64,000 bases of DNA from Enterococcus aquimarinus (lineage in GTDB: Bacteria; Bacillota; Bacilli; Lactobacillales; Enterococcaceae): positions 271,778-335,777 of the forward strand of contig NZ_JXKD01000001.1 of the NCBI RefSeq assembly GCF_001885765.1, given 5' to 3'. The notes under the pieces were generated by a model. That model made no database searches and was not told where the DNA came from. It worked only from the letters and a program-made list of their open reading frames with translations. Both the position numbers and the translations under genes were made by a program. Position 1 is the stretch's first letter. Each line of letters starts with the position of its first letter. Positions 40,828-50,337 of the stretch are shown in pieces.

Positions 40828-41663
40828 TTACTTTTTAGACAGTTTTAAGTTTTCTGAGTAAAAGGGTTTTGATGGGTAATCTCTCCTACGATAAACCAAA
40901 AGAAGGATTGCGCTAATAAACAGCACGAGTGATAGCATTTGTGAAACTCGCATAATATCCCCAATCCATAAACTATCGGTGCGCATACCTTCTATAAAAA
41001 AACGTCCGAATGAATACCAAATGACATAGCTGAGGGCAACTTCTCCTCGACGTAATAGGCCTTTCTGATTCCTTAGGATAATAAGAAGGATAAAACCTAA
41101 TAAACTCCATAACGATTCATACAAAAATGACGGGTGGTAATAGGTACCATTTATGTTCATCTGTTCAATAATAAACTCTGGTAAATAAAGAGTTTCTAAA
41201 AATTGGCGACTCACTGCTCCACCGTGGGCCTCTTGATTGATAAAATTTCCCCAGCGACCAATCGATTGAGCTAGGAGGACACTAGGTGCCAGTATATCTA
41301 GTAAAAGAGTTAGCGTCATTTTCTTTCTTCTTGCAAACCAGTATACTGCGAGACCACCCGCAATTAGCCCCCATAAATGGCAATTCCACCATTCCAGATT
41401 GCGATGATTTCACTCGGATTCTGTATATAGTAGTCCCATTTGAATAAAACGTAATAAAGTCGGGCACCGATAAAGCCAATTGGTATGGCCCATAATGTCA
41501 TATCTACCATGGTATCTTCTTCAAGTCCCAGTTTTTGAGCTTCCTTTGTAGCTAATGAAATGCCGATCAGCATCGCTAGAGCAATAATAATTCCGTACCA
41601 ATAAATTTTTATCGGGCCAATTGAAATAGCAACTGGATCGATTACATTAAGTAGAACATTCAT
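40828..41663 (-). pseudogene. lgt: Prolipoprotein diacylglyceryl transferase, frameshifted
   Basis: The first part (99 residues, 41663 down to 41364) starts MNVLLNVIDPVAISIGPI and contains GARLYYVLF. The second part (from about 41370 to 40828) continues in another frame with [19 protein letters not shown], the Lgt signature, and FLYESLW. A run of five C at 41368-41372 (plus strand) should be six to join GIAIYGG to LIAGGL in one frame. So the gene is full length but for one base. Lgt puts the diacylglyceryl group on lipoproteins. This is an extra copy on the copper island; a sequencing error is possible. Confidence 0.85.
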
Positions 41664-41734
41664 TCTTCAATCCCCTTCATAGCTTACATTAGTTAATTGT
41701 TTTAAATCACATAATTTAAGTTCAATTTGTGTAG

Positions 41735-42355
41735 TTATTTGTTTACAGACAATAAACTCTCATTTATATTGTCAAACACATTGTCAAAATCCCCTTCACC
41801 ATTGATAACGTAAAGCAGATTTTGCTCCTTGTAGAAGTGAATAAGTGATTCCATTAATTCCTTATTAATGTGTAGCCTATTTTCAATCACTTCTGGTTTG
41901 TCATCCAGTCGAATTTTTTCCCTTTTTGCTTCGATTTGGGAATTTCCTTGTTTTTCTTTTGAACGAAGATTCCCTCGTTGCGCTAACCGATGTCTTAACG
42001 TATCCTGACTTACATCTAAAAAGAAAACAGCGTCTAAATTCTGATTTTGACTTTGTAGGTAAGCTTCGAGCACTTTTGCTTGCTGTAGGGTACGTGGGTA
42101 ACCATCCAGAACAAAGCCATTTTCAACATCTTTTTCTTGTAAGCGACTCTTAACCAATGAGTTTATCCACTCATCTGGAACTAGCTCTCCTTTATTCATA
42201 TATTCTTGCACTCTGAGTCCGAATGTATCTTTCTCCTTGGCTGCTTCTCGTAACATTTCACCAGTTGAAATAGCCGTCAGGTGGTACTTCTCTGCGATTC
42301 TTTTAGCTTGAGTGCCTTTCCCAGCACCGGGTAACCCTAAAAGGACCAGCCTCAT
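41735..42355 (-). CDS. adk: Adenylate kinase paralog lacking the zinc lid
   Basis: 206 residues. P-loop GLPGAGKGTQAKRIA near residue 7, TGEMLREA near 31, LDGYPRTLQQA near 84 and the DDKPEVIENRL element near 150 make it a clear adenylate kinase. The LID region (about 125-150) has none of the four zinc cysteines usual in Gram-positive enzymes, and the whole protein has no cysteine. It interconverts AMP, ATP and ADP. This is an island copy next to copB and lgt; a core adk would normally sit in the ribosomal protein cluster, outside this window. Confidence 0.88.
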   Translation of the reverse strand: MRLVLLGLPGAGKGTQAKRIAEKYHLTAISTGEMLREAAKEKDTFGLRVQEYMNKGELVPDEWINSLVKSRLQEKDVENGFVLDGYPRTLQQAKVLEAYLQSQNQNLDAVFFLDVSQDTLRHRLAQRGNLRSKEKQGNSQIEAKREKIRLDDKPEVIENRLHINKELMESLIHFYKEQNLLYVINGEGDFDNVFDNINESLLSVNK

Positions 42356-42380
42356 AATTTTTCCTCCTTATAAACTAAAA

Positions 42381-42420
42381 AAGGAAGAGATGATTTTTTA
42401 AATTATTCCATCTCTTCCTT
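42381..42420 (-). terminator. Terminator between copB and adk
   Basis: AAGGAAGAGATG (42381-42392) pairs perfectly with CATCTCTTCCTT (42409-42420); on the minus strand it ends in TTTTTT. It closes the copYAZB transcript, and the adk start is 25 bases further on. Confidence 0.82.
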
Positions 42421-42486
42421 TCCTGTGAAACTATTGTATTTTTACACGATAAGGTCATTCAATTATTTCATGTGCCAAATAACTGT

Positions 42487-44643
42487 TTATTTTGGCTCTA
42501 ATTTCAATGTCATAGCATTGATGGCAACAATTACAGTCGAAAGTGACATCAAGACGGCACCGACTGCTGGGCTTAATGTTATGCCGATTGGTGCTAAGAT
42601 TCCTGCAGCTATTGGGATTGCGATAAAGTTATACCCTGCTCCCCAAACAAGATTTTCTTTCATCTTACGTGTGGTCTTCTGAGCCAACTCGATAAAGGAT
42701 TCAATGTCGCCCGGGTCTGACTGTGTCAAGATGACATCGGCTGAATCCAATGCTACTTGAGTTCCCGCACCAACAGCTATACCAACGTCTGCCAATGCAA
42801 GAGAAGGTGCGTCGTTGACCCCGTCACCGACCATGATAACTTTCTTTTCTTCTGCTTTAAGTTTTTCAATTAATTCATATTTGTCTTGAGGAGATTGATT
42901 AGCCAAATAATCAATACCTAAAATTTCTGCCACTCCTTGAGCCGCTTTTTCATTGTCACCCGTTGCCATGATGGGTTGAATGTTGTTCTTTTTAAGGGCT
43001 TGTATTAATTCTTTACTTGTTGGTTTTAATTCATCCCCTAAAGCTACAGCACCGATTGCTTCGTCGTTTTCTACTAAGACACTGAGGGTTGCTCCTTTTG
43101 GAATATCCATATCTAGATTACGTCCGTATGCTTTTTGACTGATTAATTGATAACGATGTCCGTTAGCTTGACCTTCTACACCAGCGCCAGAAATAACATC
43201 AATCGAATCAAAACTTACTGGACGTATCCCTTGCTGTTCTGCGTAACTGATAATTGACTGAGCGATAGGATGACTAGATCCGCCTTCGATACCTGCCAAT
43301 AAGGCAACAATTTCATCTTTCGTATATTTATCATTAAAGAGTTCAACATCTAGTACTTTAAACTCACCAGTCGTTAAAGTTCCCGTTTTATCTAAAACCA
43401 TAACATCTGCATTTGTAGTCAACTCCAAAGCTTCGCGGTCTTTCACTAATAATCCACGACTGGCCCCTAAGCTGGTACTACGTGCGGTAACCAATGGAAT
43501 AGCCAGACCCAGCGCATGCGGACAAGCAATAACTAATGTGGTGACTGTAAAAATAACTGCCGTTGGTACATCAGCGATAATCATCCATATAACAAGGGCA
43601 ATAAGCGCTACAATAACCGCAATATAAAAGAGCCATCCTGCAACTTTTTGTGCAAGATTTTCTGCTCGAGATGGTTGGCTTTGAGCTTGACTGATTAATG
43701 TCTGAACCTGAGAAATGAAGGACTTATCGCCCGTCTGCTTTATTTCCACATAGAGGACTCCGCCACCATTGGTTGATCCACCGATGACCTCATCTCCGGG
43801 ATTTTTTTCAATTGGTTTCGATTCCCCAGTCAAAAGCGCTTCATTTACACGTGATTCGCCACGCTGGATCGTTCCATCTGCTGGAACATTTTCTCCGGCT
43901 TGAACACGAATCAAATCACCTACTTGCAAGTCAGCAACTGGACGTGTTTCAATTGAATCGTCTTCCAATACAACATGAGCATCTTTCGGCACCAACTCAG
44001 CCAATGCTTTTTGTGCATCTCCTGCTTCTCCAACAGCTTTCATCTCAATCCAGTGACCTAACAACATGATTAATATTAATGAAGAAAATTCAAAGAAAAA
44101 GTCCATCACATGTTCACCAGTCACATATCTAGCAATGACTGCATAAACACTGTAAAAGTAGGATACAGAGATACCAAGAGTGACAAGAGCCATCATTCCA
44201 GGAGCTTTTTCTTTAAACTCATCTATTGACCCCATATAGAAAGGTTTACCTCCATAAATGTACAAAATCGTAGAGAGAAGAACCACCAATATATCAGAAT
44301 ACTGAAATGTAAACTGAAATGGTAACGAAATCCCCATCATAGGCGATAAAATCATAATGATAATTCCTATAGGTAATGATTTTAAAAATATTTCCTTGAA
44401 ATCTCCATGGTGGTGATGCTCGTGCCCGGCGTGGCCACTGTGGTCATGACCAGCATGATGATCGTGGTGCCCCCCGTGAGCCCCTTCTTCTACCTGTTCT
44501 TCATGATAAGCGTGACCAACATGTTCGTCATGTTGATGATTATGGTCTCCGTGATGTTCCATTTCATTATGGTCGTGTTTTGAGTGATCCATGTCGCCGT
44601 GATTATGATGACTATGTGACGAATGTTTTTTGTTATTCCTCAT
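42487..44643 (-). CDS. copB: Copper-exporting P1B-type ATPase CopB/TcrB
   Basis: 718 residues. The first 80 are extremely rich in His, Asp and Glu, a metal-binding tail. The P-type core has TGES, the membrane motif ACPHALGLAIPLV (CPH, the CopB class), DKTGTLTTGEF with the phosphorylated Asp, and MVGDGVNDAPSLALAD. CopB-class pumps export copper. The gene order Y-A-Z-B matches enterococcal tcrYAZB, where this would be tcrB. AAGGAGG precedes the start. Confidence 0.93.
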   Translation of the reverse strand: MRNNKKHSSHSHHNHGDMDHSKHDHNEMEHHGDHNHQHDEHVGHAYHEEQVEEGAHGGHHDHHAGHDHSGHAGHEHHHHGDFKEIFLKSLPIGIIIMILSPMMGISLPFQFTFQYSDILVVLLSTILYIYGGKPFYMGSIDEFKEKAPGMMALVTLGISVSYFYSVYAVIARYVTGEHVMDFFFEFSSLILIMLLGHWIEMKAVGEAGDAQKALAELVPKDAHVVLEDDSIETRPVADLQVGDLIRVQAGENVPADGTIQRGESRVNEALLTGESKPIEKNPGDEVIGGSTNGGGVLYVEIKQTGDKSFISQVQTLISQAQSQPSRAENLAQKVAGWLFYIAVIVALIALVIWMIIADVPTAVIFTVTTLVIACPHALGLAIPLVTARSTSLGASRGLLVKDREALELTTNADVMVLDKTGTLTTGEFKVLDVELFNDKYTKDEIVALLAGIEGGSSHPIAQSIISYAEQQGIRPVSFDSIDVISGAGVEGQANGHRYQLISQKAYGRNLDMDIPKGATLSVLVENDEAIGAVALGDELKPTSKELIQALKKNNIQPIMATGDNEKAAQGVAEILGIDYLANQSPQDKYELIEKLKAEEKKVIMVGDGVNDAPSLALADVGIAVGAGTQVALDSADVILTQSDPGDIESFIELAQKTTRKMKENLVWGAGYNFIAIPIAAGILAPIGITLSPAVGAVLMSLSTVIVAINAMTLKLEPK

Positions 44644-44781
44644 TTTTAATTCCTCCTTATTAGATTAGAGACTGATTTTAAAGTTTTAGAACCCTCTCAT
44701 CTAACACTACATATAATTCTCATGAAAAGGGTTCTATACTTTATCTCTATCTACTATCTATGAATAAATGGTATTCGTACT

Positions 44782-44988
44782 TTATGCACTTAATACTGAA
44801 TAGTTAGTTTCTGCTAAAGCAGCATTGAGCGTTTCGGTATCAATCTCTGTTTGACTTTCAAGTACTGCTTTTTTAGTCGCTAAATCAACCTCTACAGATT
44901 CAACCCCTTCAATGGCTGAAAATCTTTCTTGCACCGTGTTCGCACAACCTGCACATTTTACGCCATCTAATAAGACTTCTTTTTTCAT
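44782..44988 (-). CDS. copZ: Copper chaperone CopZ/TcrZ
   Basis: 68 residues, a single HMA domain with the metal motif GVKCAGCANTV near residue 10. It carries Cu(I) and delivers it to CopY and the pumps. It is the third gene of the copYAZB operon. Confidence 0.92.
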   Translation of the reverse strand: MKKEVLLDGVKCAGCANTVQERFSAIEGVESVEVDLATKKAVLESQTEIDTETLNAALAETNYSVLSA

Positions 44989-45069
44989 TATTTTATTCCC
45001 CTTTTTTTTTATCTTCTCCTATTATATAGAATAGGAAGAAGTTTAAATCCCAGATAAGCTACGTGTTTT

Positions 45070-47535
45070 CTAAACAACTGCTGGTTTGAATCGTCTTAAC
45101 CGTAAAGCATTGAGCAAGACCGATACGGAACTGAAACTCATGGCGACTGCCGCAAACATTGGACTCATCAATGGTCCGCCAAAAATATACAAGAGACCCA
45201 TCGCAACTGGAATACCTACAAGGTTGTAAGCAAAAGCCCAGAACAAGTTTTGTTTAATGTTTCGTAGCGTTGCATGACTTAAATCAATCGCAGTCAATAC
45301 AGCGGTTAAATCATTACGCATAAGGACAATATCAGCCGATTCAATCGCCACGTCTGTACCTGAGCCAACTGCAATACCGATATCTGCTTGAGCTAATGCG
45401 GGTGCATCGTTAATGCCGTCCCCAACCATCGCTACCTTCTTGCCTGCCTCTTGTAGTTTTTTGACTTCCTCTGCTTTATCTTCAGGTAATACTTCACTTA
45501 ATACACTGTCTATACCCACTTGCTTAGCAATCGCTTTGGCTGTAAGTTTGTTATCTCCAGTAATCATGATTACTTCAACACCGCGTCTTCTAAGTTCTTT
45601 AACAGCCTTCATACTATTTTCCTTGAGTGTGTCAGCTACTGCGATAATTCCAGCTAGTTCTCCATCAACAGAGAGATACATCGGTGTTTTTCCTTCGTCT
45701 GCTAAACGATCGGATTCTTTTTCCATGCTTGATAAATCAATCTTTTGCTCTAGCATCAGTTTACGGTTTCCAATGTACATATCTTTGCCCTCAATTTCAA
45801 CTCGAATCCCGTGTCCAGGAATCGCTTCAAAATGATCTGGTTTAGCTAATGTCATGTTCTCTTCTTTTGATTTCTGTACGATGGCTTCGCCTAATGGGTG
45901 TTCAGAACCTGTTTCACCGGAAGCTGCATAATATAAAAGATTTTCTTTAGTAATAAGAGGAGTTACCAAAATATCCGTCACGATAGGTTTACCTTCTGTC
46001 AGTGTCCCTGTTTTATCAAATACAATCGTGTCTAAATTATGAGTGGTTTCTAACGCCTCACCACTTTTTATCAAGACACCATGTTCTGCCCCTTTTCCGG
46101 TTCCAACCATAATACTTGTTGGAGTCGCCAAACCTAAGGCACATGGACAAGCAATGACAAGGGTTGTTATGATAACGGATAAAGCAAATATTCCAGATTG
46201 ACCTGCAATTAACCAAGCAATCCCTGCTAAAACGGCTAATGCTATAACAATCGGTACGAAATATCCGGTAATGATATCGGCCATTCGAGCAATGGGTGCT
46301 TTAGACCCTTGAGCATCTTCTACTAATTTTATGATTTGAGATAGAGTTGTATCACTTCCCACTCGAGTCGCGCGGTAATCAATGGAACCATTTTTATTGA
46401 TACTAGCCCCAATAACCTCGTCTCCATCTTCCTTTTCTACGGGGATACTTTCTCCTGTCAGCATTGATTCATCGACTGAAGTGCGTCCCTCAACAACAAC
46501 ACCATCTACAGGCATACTTTCTCCCGGACGAACTCGAATAACATCTCCTAAAGCGACTTCGTCCACAGTAATCTCTTGTTCCACACCATTACGTATTACT
46601 CGAGCTGTTTTAGGAGCCAAGTTAACTAATTTTTCAATAGCTGAGGACATTTGCCCCTTTGAGCGTTCTTCTAAAAATAGCCCTAATGTATGGAGCGTCA
46701 AGATAACTCCAGTTACTTCATAATAAAGTAAATCGGAAAAGTTGCCGTAACCCAGGCCTGTCCCGATTGTCGCAGCAAGGCTGTAAACAAATGCAGACGC
46801 CGTACCAAGCGCAATCAGGGAATCCATATTTGGGTGACCTTTAAATAAAGTTTTAAATCCCTTCTGGAAATATTCCCAGCTTACTACCATTATCGGCAAA
46901 GTCAGAATAAGTTGTAAAAGAGAAAAATTAAATGCATTTATCATTGGGTCAACGATATTTGGTAGAGGCATACCTACCATTGGACCCATGGATATAATTA
47001 ATACAGGGATTGTAAATATAATGGATATCCCAAAACGATTTAAAAGTTGCTTCATTCTTTTTTCTTTTTTCTCACGCTTCTCTGCTCGTGAATTATCTTG
47101 AGTATCCGTAGTCTCTAATACGGCTGCATAACCACTATTGGATACAGCACCAGTCACATCAGATACTGAAATTGCCGACGGGTTATAGGAAACTTGCATT
47201 TTTTCTGTCGCTAAATTGACGGAAGCTTTATCTACGCCCGACAACTTTCCGACGGCTTTTTCAATTGTCTGTGCACAGGATGCGCAGGTCATACCTTCAA
47301 TTGCAAAGGTTTGCGTCTTTCCCTCTTGGGCAATCAGTTCATACCCTGAATTATCCACCGCTTTTTGTAGATTTTCTACCGAAAAAGTTGGTTCATTGTA
47401 TTCTATACTCAACTTTTCTGTTGCTAGGTTCACAGAAGCCTTTGTGACCCCATGCACCTTTTTTGCCGCTTTTTCTACTGTCTGTGCACAAGACGCACAG
47501 GTCATGCCTTCAATACTAAACACTTTACTTTCCAT
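45070..47535 (-). CDS. copA: Copper-translocating P1B-type ATPase CopA/TcrA
   Basis: 821 residues. Two N-terminal HMA domains, each with [10 protein letters not shown] (near residues 9 and 81), precede eight membrane segments. Key motifs: [18 protein letters not shown] (CPC), [12 protein letters not shown], and [16 protein letters not shown]. It belongs to the CopA class, tcrA in the enterococcal naming. It starts 15 bases after copY. Confidence 0.94.
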   Translation of the reverse strand: MESKVFSIEGMTCASCAQTVEKAAKKVHGVTKASVNLATEKLSIEYNEPTFSVENLQKAVDNSGYELIAQEGKTQTFAIEGMTCASCAQTIEKAVGKLSGVDKASVNLATEKMQVSYNPSAISVSDVTGAVSNSGYAAVLETTDTQDNSRAEKREKKEKRMKQLLNRFGISIIFTIPVLIISMGPMVGMPLPNIVDPMINAFNFSLLQLILTLPIMVVSWEYFQKGFKTLFKGHPNMDSLIALGTASAFVYSLAATIGTGLGYGNFSDLLYYEVTGVILTLHTLGLFLEERSKGQMSSAIEKLVNLAPKTARVIRNGVEQEITVDEVALGDVIRVRPGESMPVDGVVVEGRTSVDESMLTGESIPVEKEDGDEVIGASINKNGSIDYRATRVGSDTTLSQIIKLVEDAQGSKAPIARMADIITGYFVPIVIALAVLAGIAWLIAGQSGIFALSVIITTLVIACPCALGLATPTSIMVGTGKGAEHGVLIKSGEALETTHNLDTIVFDKTGTLTEGKPIVTDILVTPLITKENLLYYAASGETGSEHPLGEAIVQKSKEENMTLAKPDHFEAIPGHGIRVEIEGKDMYIGNRKLMLEQKIDLSSMEKESDRLADEGKTPMYLSVDGELAGIIAVADTLKENSMKAVKELRRRGVEVIMITGDNKLTAKAIAKQVGIDSVLSEVLPEDKAEEVKKLQEAGKKVAMVGDGINDAPALAQADIGIAVGSGTDVAIESADIVLMRNDLTAVLTAIDLSHATLRNIKQNLFWAFAYNLVGIPVAMGLLYIFGGPLMSPMFAAVAMSFSSVSVLLNALRLRRFKPAVV

Positions 47536-47550
47536 TCTTATCCCCCTCTG

Positions 47551-47997
47551 TTAGGAATGATGTAAGTGACATTCACATTGTCCCGTTACACATTCACACG
47601 GAACTACTTCCAAAGCGCTTTCTGATTTTTTCTGCAATAGTTCCATTAAACTTGCAATATCCTTTTTGCTCAGTGCTACTTCCTCTACCAAATCAGCAAT
47701 GACCTTGCCATTATGTTTGTTACAAACCCGAGAAAGGATATCTTCTGTGTATACATCCATACTCTCTTGCTCACTAACTTTCGCAGTGTAAATGAACTTT
47801 CTTCCTTCTGGAGAAGTAGCCAGTGCGCCTTTTTCAACCAAACGGCCTATCAACGTTTTGATTGTTGGGGCCTTCCATTGCATTTTACTCTCTAAAATTT
47901 CGATGATTTCTCGACTGGTCACTGACCCGTGTGCCCAAACAACCCGCATGACTTCCCATTCAGCATCTGTAATTTTAATTTGGATATTCATCACCAT
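47551..47997 (-). CDS. copY: Copper-responsive repressor CopY/TcrY
   Basis: 148 residues. A BlaI/MecI-type winged helix (ITDAEWEVMRVVWAHGSVTS at the start) is followed by a C-terminal CECVTGQCECHLHHS, the CxCxxxxCxC motif that binds zinc in the DNA-bound state and Cu(I) on release. Two operator sites lie directly upstream. A second ATG six bases downstream is possible. Confidence 0.94.
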   Translation of the reverse strand: MVMNIQIKITDAEWEVMRVVWAHGSVTSREIIEILESKMQWKAPTIKTLIGRLVEKGALATSPEGRKFIYTAKVSEQESMDVYTEDILSRVCNKHNGKVIADLVEEVALSKKDIASLMELLQKKSESALEVVPCECVTGQCECHLHHS

Positions 47998-48021
47998 TAT
48001 TTCTCACTTCCCTTTTACGTT

Positions 48022-48072
48022 TACAATCGTAATCTACAACCATAGTCTACACTCGTAAACTATGGTTGTCAA
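48022..48072 (-). promoter_or_regulatory. copYAZB promoter with two CopY operators
   Basis: On the minus strand TTGACA (48072-48067) and TAGACT (48049-48044) are 17 bases apart. Cop boxes TACACTCGTA (48048-48057) and TACAATCGTA (48022-48031) flank the -10. Each has one change from TACA-N2-TGTA. Confidence 0.8.
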
Positions 48073-48175
48073 GGAATTTTTATTGCGTCTCATATAAAGC
48101 ATTAAAAATTCCTATCTACCTTTAGATGATACACGCACCTTCCATATAGATACCAGGCATCAGATGAATAAGGAG

Positions 48176-49177
48176 TTAAACCAACTTCGAAAAGTGTTCT
48201 ACAATACGGATCATATTGCTTACAAAGCCATATTCGTTATCGTACCAAGCAACTGTTTTAACCAATTGTCCCCCATTTGCATCTAATACTTCTGTTAACG
48301 TTGCATCAAAAACGGATCCATGTGTATCCCCCACGACATCGGAGGAAACAATTTCATCCTCAGTGTACCCATATGAATCATTCGCGGCTGCCTTCATCAC
48401 TTCGTTAATCTGATCAACGGTTACCTCTCTATCCAACACCGAGAACAGTTCTACAAAGCCCGCAGTAATGACAGGAACCCGTGTGGTGGTACCCGTAATG
48501 ATCCCTTTAACCTCTGGAATGACTTTTCCTAATGCGTTGGCAGCGCCAGTCGTAACAGGAATGACATTTTGAGCACCTGCGCGACTTTTACGTCCCCCGG
48601 AAGCATCTTGCATGTTTTGTGTCGCTGTATAGGCACGCAATCCTGACATCAGGCCTCGTTGAATCCCAAACTCGTCCACTAATATTTTTGTCATTAAGGC
48701 TAAACCATTTGTCGTACAGGAAGCGGCAGAAATAATTTTGTCACTTGGACTCAAAATCTCTTGGTTGACACCAAAGACAACGACTTTCGTTTCTTCATCT
48801 TTAGTTGGTGCTGAAATAATTACTTTTTTAGCTCCAGCGTCTATGTGTGCCTATGCTTTTTCATTAGTTGTGTAGAAGCCTGTACATTCCAAAACGATAT
48901 CAATGTCCAAATCGGACCATGGTAGTTTTTTGGCATCCTTTTCTTTGAATGTTTTAACTTCTTTGCCATCAACCAGAATTGAATCGCCTCTTGCCTCGAT
49001 ATCATAAGGGAAAATCCCATATGCAGTATCGTATTTTAAAGAGTAGGCTAAATCCTCATTATTTGTTAAATCATTTACTGCAACAACCTGTAGTTCTGAG
49101 TCCCTCAACTCTTTAATACGGCGAAATGCTAAGCGTCCAATACGACCAAACCCATTAATAGCTATTTTTATTGTCAT
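48176..49177 (-). pseudogene. gap: Glyceraldehyde-3-phosphate dehydrogenase paralog with an amber codon
   Basis: 334 codons in one frame, but codon 109 (48853-48851) is TAG where homologues have Gln (EKAQAHIDAG). The rest is a full GAPDH: NAD fold [15 protein letters not shown], active site SAASCTTNGLALM with Cys154. Two active-site changes are seen: residue 158 is Gly, not the second Cys of CTTNC, and residue 181 is Arg (LRAYTATQ) where the catalytic His of HAYT belongs. The enzyme normally oxidises glyceraldehyde 3-phosphate. Two CopY operators sit in its promoter. It could be made only with amber readthrough, and may be inactive or specialised. Confidence 0.87.
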
Positions 49178-49208
49178 TTAATCTCATTCCTCCTTTTTTC
49201 ATTTTGAT

Positions 49209-49264
49209 TACAACTGTAATCTGCTTAACAACTATAGATTACATTTGTAAACTATAATTGTCAA
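49209..49264 (-). promoter_or_regulatory. GAPDH promoter with two CopY operators
   Basis: On the minus strand TTGACA (49264-49259) and TAATCT (49241-49236) are 17 bases apart. Perfect cop boxes TACATTTGTA (49240-49249) and TACAACTGTA (49209-49218) overlap the spacer and follow the -10. Layout is the same as at copY. Confidence 0.82.
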
Positions 49265-49389
49265 GCTTTTTAATCCTTAGTTAAGAACAAAAAATTCGTT
49301 GTTCTTCAAAGACATTCTTTATCATAAATTTAGAATTTGTTTCATCGAAAGCCCAATTCGATAGGTCGAATCTAAATCTTACGTTAGTT

Positions 49390-49399
49390 TACGATTGTA
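49390..49399. promoter_or_regulatory. Orphan cop box
   Basis: TACGATTGTA is the reverse complement of one of the copY boxes. No gene start lies next to it. The rest of the 358-base gap (49178-49535) holds the GAPDH promoter, this box and the lipoprotein terminator. Confidence 0.45.
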
Positions 49400-49465
49400 T
49401 TCCTTTGTATGCTCGCAGCCTATTCAGGTAAACAAATCACGTCAATAGTTCTTTTTGAAAAATTA

Positions 49466-49503
49466 AAAAGAAGAGCAGCTGAGAATTCCTCTCGGCTGCT
49501 CTT
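49466..49503 (-). terminator. Terminator of the DUF1541 lipoprotein gene
   Basis: AAGAGCAGC (49471-49479) pairs with GCTGCTCTT (49495-49503); on the minus strand it is followed by CTTTTTAATTTTT. Confidence 0.82.
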
Positions 49504-49535
49504 CCAATATTCTTTTTTAGATACATCCCTGTTTC

Positions 49536-50156
49536 TTACTCAGCAGAAAGCTCCGAGTCGGTTACCCATTTATGGTTCTTGACTTCCTCTCCACCCGTGG
49601 TTGGCTGGTAGTCAATCATGTATACTGTGGTGCTTTTAGCATCGTCAATCGTAGCCGTTGCGCCTTCCATGCCTTCCATGTGGTTGGCTTCCAAGGTTAC
49701 CTCGTCTCCTGGTTCGAAAGGTTCCTCTCCTGCATCCGCAATCTCCTCGTGAATTACCCATTTGTGATTCTCTTCGCGCGGGCCGCCATTCGTAGGATCA
49801 TAGGATACCTCGTAGGCTACAGTGTCAAAAGCGCCCACAATCGTGGCTTCTGCCCTCTCCATGCCTTCCATGTGCCCGTCTGTGATTGTTGCCGTCTCCC
49901 CCACGTTGTAGGTAGGATTTTCAGCTTCCTTCAGGCCCTCAGGGATTTCACCGGAGTCATCATGGACCATGCCTTCCATATCGTTTCCCTCCATTTCATC
50001 CATGCCACTCATGGAAGATTCCTCTGCCATACTTTCAATAGAACTAGCTTCTGATTCGGCAGCCGATTCCTGGCTTCCGGTATCTGTCGAACACGCTACC
50101 AAGAGAGTTGCTGCGGAAATACTTAAGATACCTGTTAAAATTCTGTTTTTCTTCAT
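49536..50156 (-). CDS. DUF1541 (YdhK-like) copper-island lipoprotein
   Basis: 206 residues. Signal peptide with lipobox LVACS near residue 20, then a Met-, Glu- and His-rich linker (SGMDEMEGNDMEGMVHDD) and two DUF1541 repeats, each with a HMEGMEGA-like start and ending NHKWV. Related lipoproteins of copper islands are thought to bind copper outside the cell. A perfect cop box lies 32 bases upstream of the start. It must be lipid-modified by Lgt, and an extra lgt is in the same island. Confidence 0.85.
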   Translation of the reverse strand: MKKNRILTGILSISAATLLVACSTDTGSQESAAESEASSIESMAEESSMSGMDEMEGNDMEGMVHDDSGEIPEGLKEAENPTYNVGETATITDGHMEGMERAEATIVGAFDTVAYEVSYDPTNGGPREENHKWVIHEEIADAGEEPFEPGDEVTLEANHMEGMEGATATIDDAKSTTVYMIDYQPTTGGEEVKNHKWVTDSELSAE

Positions 50157-50188
50157 CTGCTGTCTAATCCTTTCCCATATATACTGTC

Positions 50189-50198
50189 TACAAATGTA
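50189..50198 (-). promoter_or_regulatory. Cop box upstream of the DUF1541 gene
   Basis: TACAAATGTA is a perfect TACA-N2-TGTA palindrome. It suggests that CopY controls this gene as well. Promoter boxes around it are not clear enough to state. Confidence 0.7.
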
Positions 50199-50337
50199 AA
50201 TCGATATAAGACTATTCTAAAGCCTTTAAATAAAAAAATCAAAAGATATCCCTTTTACGAAGAATATCCAGCAATATTTGGGTCTATTCCAATGAAAACT
50301 AATGAAAAAAGAGCTGTGCAATCCAAGTCCATTTTTC

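Noticed and set aside
48851..48853. Selenocysteine- or pyrrolysine-like recoding at the gap amber codon
   Set aside because: The position is a Gln in homologues and CAG to TAG is one base change; nothing nearby suggests recoding.
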